This document shows positions 23,167 through 37,969 of a stretch of DNA of 64,000 nucleotides, piece by piece. Within the stretch, counting starts at the first letter, position 1, and every line of letters begins with the position of its first letter. Location of the stretch: the NCBI GenBank assembly GCA_023333565.1, contig JAJKFH010003493.1, positions 3,100,001-3,164,000 on the forward strand, written 5' to 3'. A model generated the notes under the pieces. It did not search any database. It was not told the DNA's origin and worked only from the letters and a program-made list of their open reading frames with translations. Made by a program: the position numbers and the translations under genes. Source of the stretch: Puffinus mauretanicus. Its lineage: Eukaryota > Chordata > Aves > Procellariiformes > Procellariidae.

Positions 23167-24989
23167 AGCATTAAACCCTGGAGAATCCAGCAGAGTTGTG
23201 GCAACCCTGTGTTATGCCCTGTTATACTTTCAGAAAATCAAGGGTTTATAGCAGTTGAATATAAAATAAGTACTCTTTCATATGTTTTCTCTTGTGCCGC
23301 CCTGTAAAATATTATTCAACTGTTGTCTGTATATCATGGTGGTTTGTGTTTTTTTTTTTTCAGTTACTTTGTTCTTAAAATCATACATCTTCCCTGGACT
23401 CATTGGGTATTTTAAAATAATTAAAAGATTTGCATGTACATCTGAATTTTTATTCCTCAGAAATGATACTGTGAGAATTGTAACCTTCATATAAACCTCA
23501 CTTGCTGCCTGTACATCTCTTCAGAAGTGCCTGCTGTTGCTCTGGCCTTGCAGTGGGTGCCAGACAGTTAAAGAGATGTACCCTTTATATGATTTTGCAG
23601 TACTCATCTAATCCATATTTAACAGAAATTTAATGTGTCCTGCAGAGGTTGACAGGGACTCATCTCATATATTGTCATTACCTTGAGATAGCTTCTCCTC
23701 CTCCCTCAAGGTTACTTAATAGGACTTTATTTGCTCCTGATTCTTGCTATGAAAATGTTAGCTCTTCCTTGTAAGTGTGAGATCCATTGCTTAATGGAGC
23801 AGGCACTGGTAGTGGCTGTGGAGGTCTCCAAAAATACTTCAGTCACATTGCCTTATGCCAAGAGGCTCAGTACAGGGAACAATTTAAACCTGAAGAGGAA
23901 TTTAAGGCAAATCAGCAGGTCCATCCTCCTTAAAGCAAAGAAGGGCAGCAGAAAGCAGAGGGGGGAAGGAAGGTGCTCCTGTATAGGCAACTGTTTTTCT
24001 CCCACCCCCCGCATCCCAAGACTCTCACTCTTCCTCCACAAATTAATTTTGTAATGAGCAAACATAAATTGTTTTTAATGAGGGTTTGTGTGGGAACATA
24101 AATGAACATTCATATTGGCTTTGCAAAATATACTCAAACGGTCTAAGTGCTCCTATGTATTCTCTATTTTTAAGAGAGATTTTGGGCAGGACACCAAAAC
24201 CAATGAACATTTGCTTTTAATGCAGTCTAGCAGCAGATGGTATGAAACAGCCCATGGACTCACTATCTTTTCTGAAGTCCAAAATGTTATTAACCAGCAG
24301 AAGTGAAGATAACGAGGTGAGCAATCTGTTTTATAACAAGCAGCCAAAGAAATTTGTGTTCAATTAGCATGCCAACATAGAGACTAAGGTTAAAGTATTT
24401 AGGGATATAACACCATTTGGGTTTTAGTGGTGTTCAAAGTGTAGTTGTTTTGTACCACAAAAAAATTAGAACTGAATGATTTTTAGGCTGAAGTTGGTAG
24501 GCAAGGGTCATGGAAACAATTGCAGTAAAAGCACTGAGGTTAGTGAGTTGTTTTGGGTTTATATGCTGGTATGTTACATGGTTGTATTTTCATTGTCTTC
24601 TATGCCTGACAAAGTGAAGCTTTCAAATGTTTTTCACATATATTGAATATTTATTTCTAGGAAAAGATGGAATTTATTCTAAGAATTACTTCATTTCCCA
24701 TTACAAAACCATATGTATGTAACTTAAATGGACAAAAATATATGTACTTGAGTTTTCATATTTTATTGTGTAGTACACATGAAAACTGGAAGAAAAAAGT
24801 TGAATGAATGTTATGCTGGCTTCTATCTATGGAGTTCCTGGAACATAGTTGTTGTCAGAAAATTGCTATTGTTGATTGTCAATATCATAACAGAGCTGCA
24901 GCTACCACTCATGCCATGCTTTTGAATTCACAGTATGTTGGAGAAGACATCAGTCTAAGAACTTGTATGAAAACACATATAGCACAACC

Positions 24990-25345
24990 TACCACCCTTT
25001 ATAAGCCTGTATGCAGCTGTAAACTCCTTTGGAAATCCTCTGCAGTTTTTCTTGGCATGTTCTTCTGAAACTGCCCATTTTTTGTGGACAGCGATGCCTG
25101 TCTTGCAGAACTGCACAAAGCTTGCCTGGCCTGGTTATGCTCCAGAGAATGACCATGCAATAAGGGCCACAGGTGGAGGTGCCTCTGCCCTTGGGACTGT
25201 TCTTCATGTTGCACACATGGCGGGGGGCCCTTTGTGGGCCGCTGAGGACAGGTCCATAACCCTCGGGTGTGTTCTAATTTGTCTGCTCTCCTTCTCCACC
25301 CCCAATTTTTTTGGCACCCCCTGCCTTTGAACTTCTCCCTCAACC
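24990..25345. other. GC-rich patch of unknown origin
   Basis: Composition rises sharply against the flanks. Overlapping frames are open on both strands (114 codons minus at 24999-25343, 92 codons plus at 25052-25330), but none has a recognisable domain. The open frames follow from GC content. An old LTR or retrocopy piece is possible, and no TG..CA ends or repeat partner were found. Confidence 0.4.
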
Positions 25346-28300
25346 CACCTTTCCCCTGACGTTCTTAGGGATTGTTAAGCAGCGTTGGAAAGCATGTGTG
25401 GAGGTGTCCATGATTGCTTAACACTTGCATTTACACTTTTATTAATAAATTACTCTTATTAAAGAATGTCTTACACACTTTATACCTACACTTTTAGAAA
25501 TTTAATTTATATCTTCATATCTGTGTATATATGCACAGATGACACTTTATATGTACTTATTTAGCATAAGTAGATTTATATATATATTTACCCATGTGTA
25601 TTTTTTTATACCTATAAGTACTTCCTGGTCCTAAAGGAAAATGGACAGTGTATTTTGAGTTCACATGGGTATGGCTTTAAAAAATGGCAAACAGCCAATT
25701 GCAGAGCATCAAAACACATGGTGTGGAGGTGTGGGACTTCCCCTGGAAGTTAGGGCTGGGACACCAGTCACCTCCTGGCTTGGGAGGTGGTTGCCTCAGT
25801 GCTGCTGGTTGTGGCGGGGAAGCTGTGTGTGCTCCACCATTCACTCTTGAGTGAAATGCCTACCTTGAGGATGTGCGGAGCACATACGGTGTAGAGCTTA
25901 CACGCATCCCTCCTCACCCCAAACAAAACTGTTGTGTTTTCCTCTTGAATTTAAATAAATAATAACAAAAATATCTGGGTATTTTTGAGAAACACTAAGT
26001 AGAAGCTTCCAGTTCTGTGTACATCTGTATACTAGAGCTCTTGACCTTTTAATATAAGTTTCACGTTGCTCAGCATGTGATATTCTGTTATGCAAAATGC
26101 CACTGAACTGTTGACCAGTGCAGAAATCCTACAGGCTGAGATCTTGCTACAATGACCAGTTGTTTAACATCTTAACATGCTAGGTAAAAGTCACAAAAAG
26201 TTAACTTTACCCATATATTCAATACAAGTATGAAGGTTTCTTTTTGACTATACTACTATTGTGCCTCCATCTTTGTTAAAAATCTTGAAACATTAACTTG
26301 TGGAGGGGTGTGGGAAGGCACCAGCTGACACGTTACTGATTTAGTTGGGAGTGGAAATACCCCAAGTCACTAAGAACCTATGGAGATGTGGGCAGCTCAA
26401 GAGCATGGGACTTTTCAATCAACCCTGCCCTTTACTGATACTGTGCCAAGTGCTTTTTGTAAACCTCTGGAAGAACTGGAGACCGATACAGGTTATCTTT
26501 TCAGTGCTTGCTTCTTGCTCCAGGGACAATATTATTACTGGTCACAGAATCTTTCATGTCCTGGAGACTGCTGCTTCCAGCCTTTAACATCTCTACTTCC
26601 ATAGTAAGTGCTTTTCCTGCAGTCCCTTTGTAGGACTAATGAGTCCCACAAACTCATTAAAGGCACCCAAAGAGTTCTCCTGCAGTTCAAATGAGTTCAT
26701 GTGGGGAAAAAAAAAAAGCACTCCTCATGCTTGCTAAAGTTAGTTTTATCATTTGTATATCAGAAAAGCTTAAACAAATCACACCTCCCTGCCACCAGTG
26801 TGTCCTGGAAAATAAGAGTCCAACTCCTTGAATTGTACAAGTAGAAGCAAGATATGTAAGGAGGAAAACAAAACTTTAAAACCATTGTAGATGGTACTGT
26901 ACAACCATGTTCTCCATGTTGAAGCAGTAGTGTGATGGGCTGTTAAGTCAGGCTTCCTTCTCAATCTGGTTTCTTATGAGATTTCTGCTGTGCCTGCATC
27001 TTCTCAATCAAATGACTACAACTAGCTTCTAGGTCTTCAGGGAGAGGTTAATAACGCGCATAACATCATTGTCATTTAAGTTGCTCCGTCCCTCTCTGCT
27101 CCTTTTATTGTCTTTTGAGCCTTCTACTGCTGCAAAAATTGAGAATGAGATGCTCAAAACCTTGACAATGCTGTTGAGAGAATGCTTTGCTACCCTTAAA
27201 GTAAGATTGTAAATAAGCCATTTTCTGTCATGCTTTTCTTTGCATCCTACCCTTTTCCAAGGGTACGTCTACCATAATTTTATAATCAGTGTTTATATTG
27301 GTAACAGAAGTTGAATCCTTCTTGTATGTAAGCATGTTTTGTGCCAGTGTGTTGGCTTTTCTGCTAACTTATAGGCTTAAACTACAGAAATGACTATGGT
27401 GGGGGAAGGAGTCATGGAAATGGTGTCTTCTGAAGGTAAAGATAGAGGAAAAAACCTGAAAATATGGTACTTTGGCTTTTCTTTTGTATTTTATAATTGG
27501 AGAAATTTTATTCTCTAAAGAAAGAAGTGTTACCTTGCACTGGGGGCACGGCGATCTTATAAGAGGAAAACCATACTAGATTTTAAAAGTACGTATGAAG
27601 ATGTTTACCTAAGTGAATGTCACAATAGGCAAATAATAGATTTAATAAACTATTAAAAATAATTTGCTGTGACTTTTTTGATATAGGTGCCCTTGACTAA
27701 ATCTTCTGGATGAAGTTAAATGCTTTCTTCAACATTATTTTATCTGTGTAGTGCTAAATCAGGAAAAAATAAAACATGAAACAATGAATTATGCTTGGTC
27801 TTGTCATAACTTAGTCATGCAAGATCTTGTCTTGCATATATGCCTCCCAATGCTTAGATTTGTTCTAGCATGTATCCTTTCAGAGCCATTTAAAAAAAAA
27901 CTTTGTTTTTTTTTATGGTCTATAAAGATATATATTTAAATAATGACACTTAGGATTTTACAATCCAATGAAGTAACATCTCTCTTCACATATGAAGAAT
28001 GTGCTGAGTGGAAGTAGCTCAATTATTCGCCCAGACTAGCACCATGTGGTTTCCTTCCAAGCAGCTGGGTGAATCTGTGCAACTTTCAACCCAGACTAAT
28101 AAGCTACTTCCAACTGCAGGAGTCAAACTAGTTACGTTGTGTAGACTTACTAATGTCTAACTCTGCCTGATGACGCTCACTAGGATGCAAGGTAAACATA
28201 GTTTTGTGCTTTTTTAGCTGAGGAGGAGTTAACTTGTAATCCCGTGTGTGTTTTCAGTATCAGTTGAATAATGAGACTGGAGGGAAAGTAATGAGAGGGG

Positions 28301-31300
28301 AGAGTATTTTATCCTAGATATTTTTACATATCTGAAGCACAAGCTCTCCAAATTGGGAGATGCATATGAGATGGAGGTCCCTCAGTGATAATTAGGACTT
28401 TTCCCCCAAATTAAGAATGTTTCTAGGCTTAGTGATATGTCTGCTAGCTAATGCCTAATTTTACAGTATTTTTGTCTACAGTGTTTTCTGCGTACATTAT
28501 GTAGAAACTATATTCTTCATGTCCTAGAAACGCAACATTGTTTAGAGAACTGTTTTTTATGCACTTAAAATTCTGAGGTCTCATTTATGACAGCTAATTG
28601 GAAAAGAAAGAAAGATGATGTTAGTCTGAAGATAGTCCCTAAAGACTCAAAAGTAAGCTGGAAAGTCAGTAAAACTTTTAAAATAATAATAATAAAAAAT
28701 AATACATTGCTATGTAAAGAATACCGCACAGCGTTGCTGCGCAACATGAGCTCAGTTAGTAAATGGGTACGAGTACATCTCTTTCTTGAAATGGTGAGGT
28801 TTATGCATATGACTGATGAAAAGCCACTATATAGTCCATCTTCTAGATCAGAGGAAATCAACCTTTAGATTGTGGTTTTGTCACTTGTGCATGCAAAGAA
28901 ATGTTTGCACTTGTATGCGCTCACTTATGATGGTGCAATCAGCAGTGTTTATAAAGCTGGGGCTTGAGGCTGGTCTTCTATCAGATTGTCCCCATTATTT
29001 TATGATAGTGCAAGCCTCTTTCAGCTTCAAAATGCTGCTCTTGTATCTTTTTTTTCCACGTAAGCTTTGTGCTCCTGATATAATGTATATGAAACTATAG
29101 ATATAAGCAAGTCCCCTGTGACTTGAGTTCTAACGTTGTCATGGGATTAGATTAACTTTGCACAATTCTGATTCTCATTACGAACCCTGTCGGAAAGCTG
29201 GATTCATGTTGTGCCATTTTCTATCCTCATTACCGTTTTTGTCACAAGAATGAAATTTTTCATCTGTCATACAGGCTGGAAAAGACAGCAGCCTGCAACT
29301 GTATTACGATAACCTTTCTAGTGCTGTGCAGTTTGACAGGCTGTGCCTTTCTGCTTTGTTCTCTTTAATAGTTTCTCAACCTGTGTGAGGGAGAGAAGGG
29401 ATGGATATCCATCTCAAGGTATAATACATGATTAATAGAGTTGCCTGTATTCAGAGGACTGCAAGTTTCCAAACTGAGCTGGCTGCAAAAAAAAATGGCA
29501 AATATTAGAAACGTTGCTACTGTTAACCAGGCCCTTTCTTCATTTGCCTGTGGCCCAAGAATCTGAGATGAGGCTGAAAATATTGACGTATCTAATTCAT
29601 ACCTGTGTTTCTGCAAATTCATGACTGCTTTGGCTTGCTAGTATTACATTTGGCTTGCTACATTGCATTACTCCCAATTGATAGAGTTCCCCTATAAAAC
29701 AGATATAACCAACTGTCAGTATTTTACAATATTTAGCCTAAAATTTCCTACTCTTAATTTCATCTCATTACCATAGTTTATGCCCTGCAAATTACCCTGT
29801 TTTATCAAATTCCTATCTTTTCTGTTTATGTCAGTAGACCAAAGAAATATAGCTGTCCTTTAATTATTCCTCACATGCTCTGTAATGAAAATTTCAACAA
29901 AGGGTTTTTAAATAGATATCCTTCATTTTTATGTCTCGTATTTGTAATATCTCCTGACCTTCTCTATTTAGAAGAGAAAAAAATTCATCGTTCTGTCTAT
30001 ATCCTCCCTGTGGTAATATCCTTATCAAACTACCTGCATGATGAGGGTGTGTGATAGTACTGCTTCTGTAAGGGCTCACTGGCAGAAAGATGTTAGGATA
30101 CTGCATAGTGAAGTTAATAAATTACTGTCGGAGTGAGAGAACTGCTAAAGTGCAGATGCCCGAAGACCTCAGTTGTAACCATAAGTGTTAATACCCAGCA
30201 GTGCTTTTGCAGGAAAAGGGCAGGTACAACATGTACCTCTTCTGGAAACAGTATTTAGTAAATTAATAACAATATCGGACTGTTTCTTGCCCCTTTTCCC
30301 CCTCAGAAATGTTATTAACTGACTGAACGACACTTTCTTAAACTGCTCATCCCATCCACAATCTCCTGCATGAATGTGCCCCATCATACAGTGCATTATG
30401 CAAAGGTCACCAGGCTTCATAAGTTTTGTAGTTTGTCAAGCCGATTTGTGTAACTAATCTTTTGTCAACACAGTTGACAGCCATATTTTCTTGGAAATAA
30501 ACTCAGTTTTCTTGCATTTAAATGTAACAGGTGTACCTGCTTATTGAATAAATATGTCTAACAGCAATTCTACAGCAAATGTGAAAATATGGAAGAATCT
30601 CCATTGTGCTAAATCCTTTCCTGTAAGGGCCTTTACAGAAACAAAGGGGTTATAAAACCTGTCTCTTACTGCTCCTAAATGTTACAGAAGTGCACCTTTA
30701 CATGAAGATGTCTGGAACATAAAGTTCAACTAAATCACTGGAGACTCCATCTCAAATGCAATCTATTTCAACGTGACCTTACGTCAGTGAGCCCTTGAAC
30801 CTTGCCTGCTGGCAAGCAAGATCCCACTCCAGCTATCTCTCATCCTTCTGCAGAGCTGTGTAACTTACCCCAATAGTGATTTTTTTTTCTTTTTTTTTCT
30901 CTGTTGTTTTTTGGTGTTGATTTTTTTTTTTTTGTTTAATGGAATGCCAGCTTCTTTTCCTAGCTACCCTGAAGGCTTGCAGCATCACTTGGTATGTCTT
31001 TGTCCTTCCTTTTCCTGCACAGAAAAATCTAGCTAATTCAAATTTTTTCAATACTTGTCTTAATCCAGTAAATCATATTAGAGTAAATGCAGGGATATAA
31101 TACCAACAAAATGAACATCAGTTAATAGTGAAATTTCACCTCAGCATTTAAACCAATTAACCTAACACCACCTGTGCTTAAAGAAAGCAAGCCAGACTCT
31201 ACTACTCTTGTAATATATATTATTTACTCTTTAGTGTGTCCTCTTTAAATCATGAAGTTGAGACAGAGGAATGTGCTTAAAACAAGTAATTATTTTGATC

Positions 31301-34300
31301 CATTTCATTATAATGTATAACATCTTCTAAAAGCCCCTATGCTTTGTTTACTTCAAAGATGCCATGTATAAAACAGGCAGTAAAAGCTGAGTCCGTGAAG
31401 TCAATGAGGTTATACCAGGAATGGCTTTTGGTCCATTTTCCTTGTAGGTTCTCTTGAACTATTAACCTTTTATTTTGCTTGATTGTTCAGTAAATGAAAA
31501 GGTCTCATGAAGGATCCTAATCCTTGCTGTGGAGTAGCTAAAATGACGAAGCAATTGTAGATGTATGCTTAAAATTAGAGAATATATAAGTGTGTAGCAA
31601 GTTGGGGAGCGGGGGAAAGCAGAGAAAGCAATGGTGAGTTACAGCTTGTCCAGGTGACTCGGGGTACTTGTAGAAAGAAACTTTTTTTTTAGTATCTCTT
31701 CCCCTGCAGCAAAACAAAAGCTAATTGCAGTGTACAGTCTTCATTTGCATCTGACGTGCTATGTGTTGTACCTTAAACATGTCAGGATTTTAATATTCTT
31801 TTCCTTTCCTTTTCCTGAGCTCCTTTGTGAGTCTGTAAAGTGCCCATGGAGTATTAGGAGGCACTTACAGCCTGTTACCCTGATAATTTCCTTTTAGGAA
31901 GGGACACATCTACTTGGAAAAGTAACAGAAACACCGTACCAAACAGAAAGACAAAATCAAGGCAACACAGCAGAAATTAGTTAGGTGGCAAAATAAGAGG
32001 GAGCTTTATTTTCTGAGGAAGGCAAATAGTCCTATTTTAATTTTGTTTATAGGGAAGATGTGTATTACTAAGAACTCCCTGATCCATTAGCGGAAAATGT
32101 TGAAGTACCTATCATGTATGTTACTGGCCTACTATTTTTGGCCCTTGTTTTTCCAGCTTCCTAAGACTGTTTCTCTCCTTTACCCTGTGGCAGATTTCAT
32201 GATGGAGAGAACCTTTAGGTAAGAAGAGAATTGATCTTTGCAGCCTCAGATTTTCTGGGAGGATGAGGTTGGAGTGGGGAGCGCACCATTTTCCTCTTCT
32301 TTTTTCCCTTGCCCAACTCCTGTTTTGCTGTGAGACTGTATTATGGAAAAAGTAGTGCAGACTCAGATTTCCCTAGGTTATAAAACAAAATACAAAGAAA
32401 GCAACAAAATAGAAATCAAACCTAATTTCTAACCAGCTCTGACTAGTGTGTGACTGAAGAAATATCAACACCCTGTGCTGCTAGTCAGGCAAGTTCTTGC
32501 GGTCAGCTCCTATACTTTAGAGAATCAGAGTACTGTGAAACTTCCTGTTCTTAAATCCATCCATGAAAGTCTGTGCCTTGCTTTGGGAATGTTTAGGAGC
32601 ACAGCTATATATTCAAATACGTTCTTGGTAAGTGAATGTGGTACTTAATTGAAAATCAGTTTGAGAAAAGAATAACGTAGGTAAATGTCTATGCAGATTG
32701 AAAGATTTTTTTAAAGCTATTGTATTTGGCCCTCAGAAGTAATGTTTCCACAATTAAAAAAAATAAATTGCTGAACTCTTATGTTATACAGGGTTAAAAA
32801 GGAACTGATTTTGCTTACTTGCGTCCCCTGATGAGTCATTATTTAATTGTCATGATTCATAAATTTTGTGTCTATTTTAAACCATTGCTAAGTGCTCACA
32901 TTACTGATTTTTTTTTTACTTGACTGAAACTGTAGCTACTGCATTAAGAATTGGGTTTTGCCTGTTGCACTTATTAATTCTCAAATCCAAATACCTTTGT
33001 CTAACTCAAACTTCATGGAAAACGCTAGAGCAGAGTCAGGCCCCCTGAGCATATACCTTCAGACTTCCTGAGATTGTCCTCTATGCCGTTTCACAGGTAT
33101 AAAGAATTCATGGTTACTTAGAGCCAGGGAATACATAATTCTCTTTGATTTGCTAGATATTATAAGCTAGTAAAATATCTTCGAGTTTGTAAAATATGCT
33201 TAAACTGTGCAAGGCTCATGATGGTAATGAAAAAAGCCTCTACTGGGACAGGCAGTGTCACAATTTGTGGCAGTTGTTTTGGACACTATTGCCTAAAGCT
33301 CTTCAGTGATTGACATGGTGGTGGTTTCTGTCTTGTTAACTACTTTCCATCAGAGATTTCTGAGTCAGTAAAACAAGGTATATCCTTCTAAGCATATTCC
33401 TATTTCTGAAAAATAAGTTTTCTAACAACATTTTTTAGGTTTTGTGGGGTTTGATTTTCTTTTTTCTTTCCTAACGAAGAGCAGAGTTTGAAAAAGTGTG
33501 TGATTTAGGTTAACGAGGCCTTGTGAAAGAAATATTTTTGTAATTCCCATGAATTTAAAACACAAAGGATTTGTGCTGGTTTCAGCTGAGGAGAATCATT
33601 GCTTTTGGGAGCACGCTGCAGTTTTTCTTTTTTGTTTCACTCTGTGTTCCCCAAGACGTGGGCTGTTTGTTTTCCCCTTTGAAATTTTTTTAGAACAGAA
33701 TTGGAAAATGTTTAGTTCTTTGATTTTTGGCCTTTGAAAGTGAAAATGTGATCCTATATTGCCAGTGTGTAGGGGACAAAAGCAGCAGTGTGGAGGCAGT
33801 GAACTGCTTTTAACCACATTTTTAAACGAGGCCAAACCTTGTCATAATCCCAAATCTTTCAGAGGAAAGATGATCTTTGGTTGCTGTAACACGATGGTAG
33901 CTTAGATACTGATAGAGAGCAATTGATGAAATCCATCATGTGAAAAATAATTCCATAGCGTAATACTTCTGATTGTCAGAGTATATGAGCCAAGATGTAA
34001 TAATCACAGCTAAGAAATAGCCCTCATCTTCAGAGATGATGTTTTTTTGAATAGTAAAAAGTAAATGATCACTTTGGACAGAGAAAGCAAACAGTTGGAG
34101 GAAATCTCTGCTGCCTTCTGGTCAACAGAGCATGCCGGCTTTGAATTAGGTAAGTAGTGATGGTTGATTGAGACAGGATTTTTTAAAGTAGAACTCATCT
34201 TTCAAAGTTGTTTTTAGGAGCCATAGTGTTTCTGGAAACATACTGTGTATTATAGAGGATATGACCCCAGGTCAGTTTTATTTAATTTAATTGTGACTCC

Positions 34301-36219
34301 TCTACACTTGTGCAACACTTTGAACGCAAATGCTAGAACTTACCTTGAATTAAGAAAATACAATGTTGTTGTTGTGTGATGTGGGAGAAGAAGGATTCCT
34401 TGTCAGGAACGGGTTGGTCACACGGCCCTGGGTAAGTGCAGGATGCTCCCTGCTGCTGTATGTGCTTACTGTCAATATTCATGCACGTTGGAATTTCCAT
34501 TTCAATTCCAAACCTGGAATTGCTGTGCTCTTGTATAATACACCCCTGGCACTAAATCATGCTACCTACTGATGTTTAGTGACCTGAATGAAATTGTTTC
34601 GATGTAATTGACTGGCATGCTTTGTATATAGAAGTAAGTCTGCTCAGCAAAGGCTAAATTATATTTTTAAGTCATGAAGAAGAGACTTGTCTATTTTAGA
34701 TTTTGAAAAACAATGCGGGCCCATAAATTTCATCCATAACAAGAGGTAAAATATATCAAAAAAGTACACAACCTTAAAAGCTCTAGAATTGCACTCTACT
34801 GGTTTTCCCTGTTTTCTTATTACAAACCATATCTTTTCTTATGGTGATAGGCTTCTCTGATCAACACTGTGCTGCTCTTAACTGAGGATACAGCCTCAGT
34901 TCTCTTTTGGAAGTAGGTTAGGTATGGTTACCAAAAGGAAATGCAGAATCCAGCAATAGGAACATGCAAGGTGGGCGGGTATGGGTTGTGTAGTGAGTGT
35001 ATTAAAAGCCTGTACTGCATAAAAGGCTTACTGTTTAAAAATTGTTTGGGAAAACTTTGTTAAGATTAGATTAAATGCGCTCTGTGCTACGTGTCTTCTA
35101 TTCTGCACCTGTATTCTCAGTGCCAATGAATTCTGTTATAATCATCACAAAACATTTTGTCTTTATGAAGAAAAATAATTGCTTGTCTGTGTTTTCTCAG
35201 CTTTGGGAGGGTGTGTGTATGATCTAGCCAGAGGGAAAAACTGCAGAGTAACAGGAGATGGTGACGCTGTGTCATGATTTTTATCAACTTGGGAACTATC
35301 TTGTGGGGAACTAGCTAATAGATGGTAAAGGCTGATTCCTTTTTTTAATGATTTTTCTGATAATAAAGGACTGCTATTGCTCCCTTTCCCTCACACTCTT
35401 CATCAAAGCTGGGCTTCTGATTGCTGTCATCCCATTGCTGGCTTTGAAGGATGAAGATGGAGGGAAATGATTGCATGAGAGTAGGACTCCCAGCCCCAAG
35501 TCCTACTTTCATTAGATGTATTTCTGTGAGGCAGCTTCTAATTCTGGTTATTAAAAGAATAGATTCCCTATGGCATGAGTGCTTCTTGCTGTCTGGCTTA
35601 TTGGACAGATCTCTTGCATTACTCAGAGATAGAGAAGCTTCTGGGTGATAACCAGACGTGTCTGAATGAAGGGATAGGTTACTGTTCTTCACTACTCACT
35701 ATGATGCATTCACCTTCTGGCCTTGACAGCCATGAAAGGTCTGGCAGCTCCCTCTGGTAGAGGGTTAACTCAGGTTAACTTATTTGCCCTCCTACCTTGT
35801 AGGAAAAGATCCTACATTTGTCTAAAATCTGCACTTTGATAATTACATCAGCTCCTGCAGAAAATCACAAAGTTTTTGCTGAGGAACATAGTAATCATTT
35901 CATTTAGCTCTTTTTGGCTACCAGTGACTGCAGGAAATCAGTCCCTACTTGCTGTGTTCCCTCCAGATTTTTGCCACCTCTGAGGAGCAGCTATAAACTG
36001 CTCTTGGACCTGGCTGTCCCTGTCTGGGCTCACTGCCCGTGTGGCTAAATGTTAGCTCTCCTGACCTGGATTCTTGTCGTTTGTAGTATGCCACTTAATT
36101 TCAGCAGCCAAACTTAAACAATTCGTATTGCTTGGCATAGCTCAGGGACAAAATTATGTCCTCTGAAGTAACTCCCTTCCCTGACGGAAGAAGTGATGAT
36201 CAGGTCTGCATAGCTTTGG

Positions 36220-36260
36220 CTGAATAAATCCTCTGCATGGCTGAATAAATCCTCTGCATG
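36220..36260. repeat. 21-bp tandem duplication, two copies
   Basis: The unit CTGAATAAATCCTCTGCATG plus one base occurs at 36220-36240 and again at 36241-36260 without mismatch, a simple local duplication. Confidence 0.95.
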
Positions 36261-37928
36261 CAATTTCCTTTGCCTTCACTCCCCTTGTTACTTCTGGGTT
36301 GGTTTTGTTTTGCTTTAAAGTTTTGGTTTGGGGTATGTGGGGGATTTGCACAGAGTCAGGTGTCACATCTGTGTCCTATAGTTGTAGGTTCAGATTTCTC
36401 CTGGTTAGCCTGAGAAAGGATAGCCTTAAATACAGTAACTTTTTTTCTTTTTACCCTCCACTAGATTTGGGGCCTTCAGACTTCAGGAAAATCTTACAAA
36501 AGAATGCTATGGAAAAATGAGTATCAAAACCACCATGTATATGTATTTTAAAAAATCAGATGTTGCATTATGATACCTTTTTATGGCTGTAAGCAATTCC
36601 ATTAGAGTTGCAGTTAAGATTAATTTGTCCTGGGAGTTCCTTGGAACAGCAGTGGTAACTTCATGATCCCAAAACCATATTAGTTTAAAGAATATATACG
36701 GTAAGTATATGTGGTGTTGGGCACCTCTGCTAGCAAAGGTGTGGTAGGCATATACTTGTGGATATCCTGCATGTGTGTGTTAAAACAAGCACAACACTTT
36801 GCACAGTCTAGAGAACGGATTGACTTTTTGCAAGTCAAAGACCCGACTCTCTCATTGATGGTATGTTGTGTTTTCCTTCGAGCCTTGGCTGAAGGAAGTG
36901 ATATAACTCCCATATTTTATCCTCTGAAAGACTCCGAAGGGAGAAATCTGGCAGGCTCTTAAAGGTGCTGAGGAGCCATTTGGATTTATAAACTTCTCAT
37001 GTTCACTAAACATGAAGCTGCTGGAAAATGCCACATGTTTTGGACTGTATGTCAGCAGCGTACCATGGAGATCTCACACAGCTTTCTCCCTTATTGTGTT
37101 GGAAGAAGAGGCGGGTCTGCAGCCTTGTAGGTGACATGGAGCATGTGCCACATGGGCAGGAGTTGATGGAGCAGAGAGGGAAGGCAACACAGCCCCATTC
37201 TCTGCACAGCAAAACTTCCCTTGCACCTTTGTACCCCTCTTCTCTCCACCACTTTCGGTAATGTGTTTTGATTTGTTGAAAAAGTCCTCTTCTCTGTAGC
37301 CAGAGTTCACCTGGAGACATGTGATGCTAAAAGAAAGCCATCAGAGCTGCTGGATCTACGTGTGCTCTCCAGTGCTCTACACGAAAGTGAGAAGTGCTCT
37401 TTTCTTTGCCTGCTGCAAAGAAAATGGTCTCTGCTTTGGCTTGTTGATGCATAGAGATATTGACTAAAATGTTGACATGTGGTATTTTAAACGAAGCTGA
37501 TTATCTGAAAGCCTTCTGAAAGATACCCTCTGTTAGATACTAATAAAAACCACAATTTAAGCCAATCTGTTCACCCAAGTGTTCCTTTTAGTCCATAGTA
37601 TCATCCTTCTTCTAGCAAGTACTTACAGGTTTTACCAGTCCTTGACTGTTATTAGGTTCTTGGAAAGTAATTGTTTCTGTATGCAGTTTGTACCCATTTA
37701 AATTGTCCCCTTAACTTTCGGTGTGCAACTTGAATTCAATGCATATTTCTTAAAATGTAAGTTAAAGATCTGTTTTGTGCCTCCTGTCAGGTTTCTGTTT
37801 ATGACTTTAAGCTCACAAGTACGCAAAAATCCAAAACTAACCCCCCATAATTCAGGCAGAAAAGGTTCTCCTGGCAAGATGACAGGTCAGGCTATGATTA
37901 GCTGAAATGGGGCTGACTTACTCAGAAT

Positions 37929-37969
37929 AATTTTTTTTTTTCTTCCCCCCTCCTCCCCCTCCCCCTCCT
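37929..37969. repeat. Polypyrimidine tract with G-quadruplex potential on the minus strand
   Basis: A run of 12 T is followed by CTT and then C-runs of 6, 2, 5, 5 and 2 separated by single or double T. The minus strand therefore has several closely spaced G-runs, enough to form a G-quadruplex, and the homopurine/homopyrimidine asymmetry could support triplex DNA. Confidence 0.85.

Larger units (their letters stand above)
12093..24989. other. Long gene-poor AT-rich stretch
   Basis: No exon, RNA gene or repeat family was recognised in about 12.9 kb. Items seen: a 10-bp perfect hairpin with 2-nt loop at 12760-12781; T-rich and T/G-rich simple sequence at 13480-13512; an A-tract at 15683-15699; overlapping hairpins at 23136-23166. 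All open frames are under 110 codons with no known motif. Regulatory elements cannot be judged without conservation data. Confidence 0.5.

Noticed and set aside
37006..37320. 104-codon minus frame
   Set aside because: Overlaps two other open frames, has no motif and lies in DNA without other coding signs.
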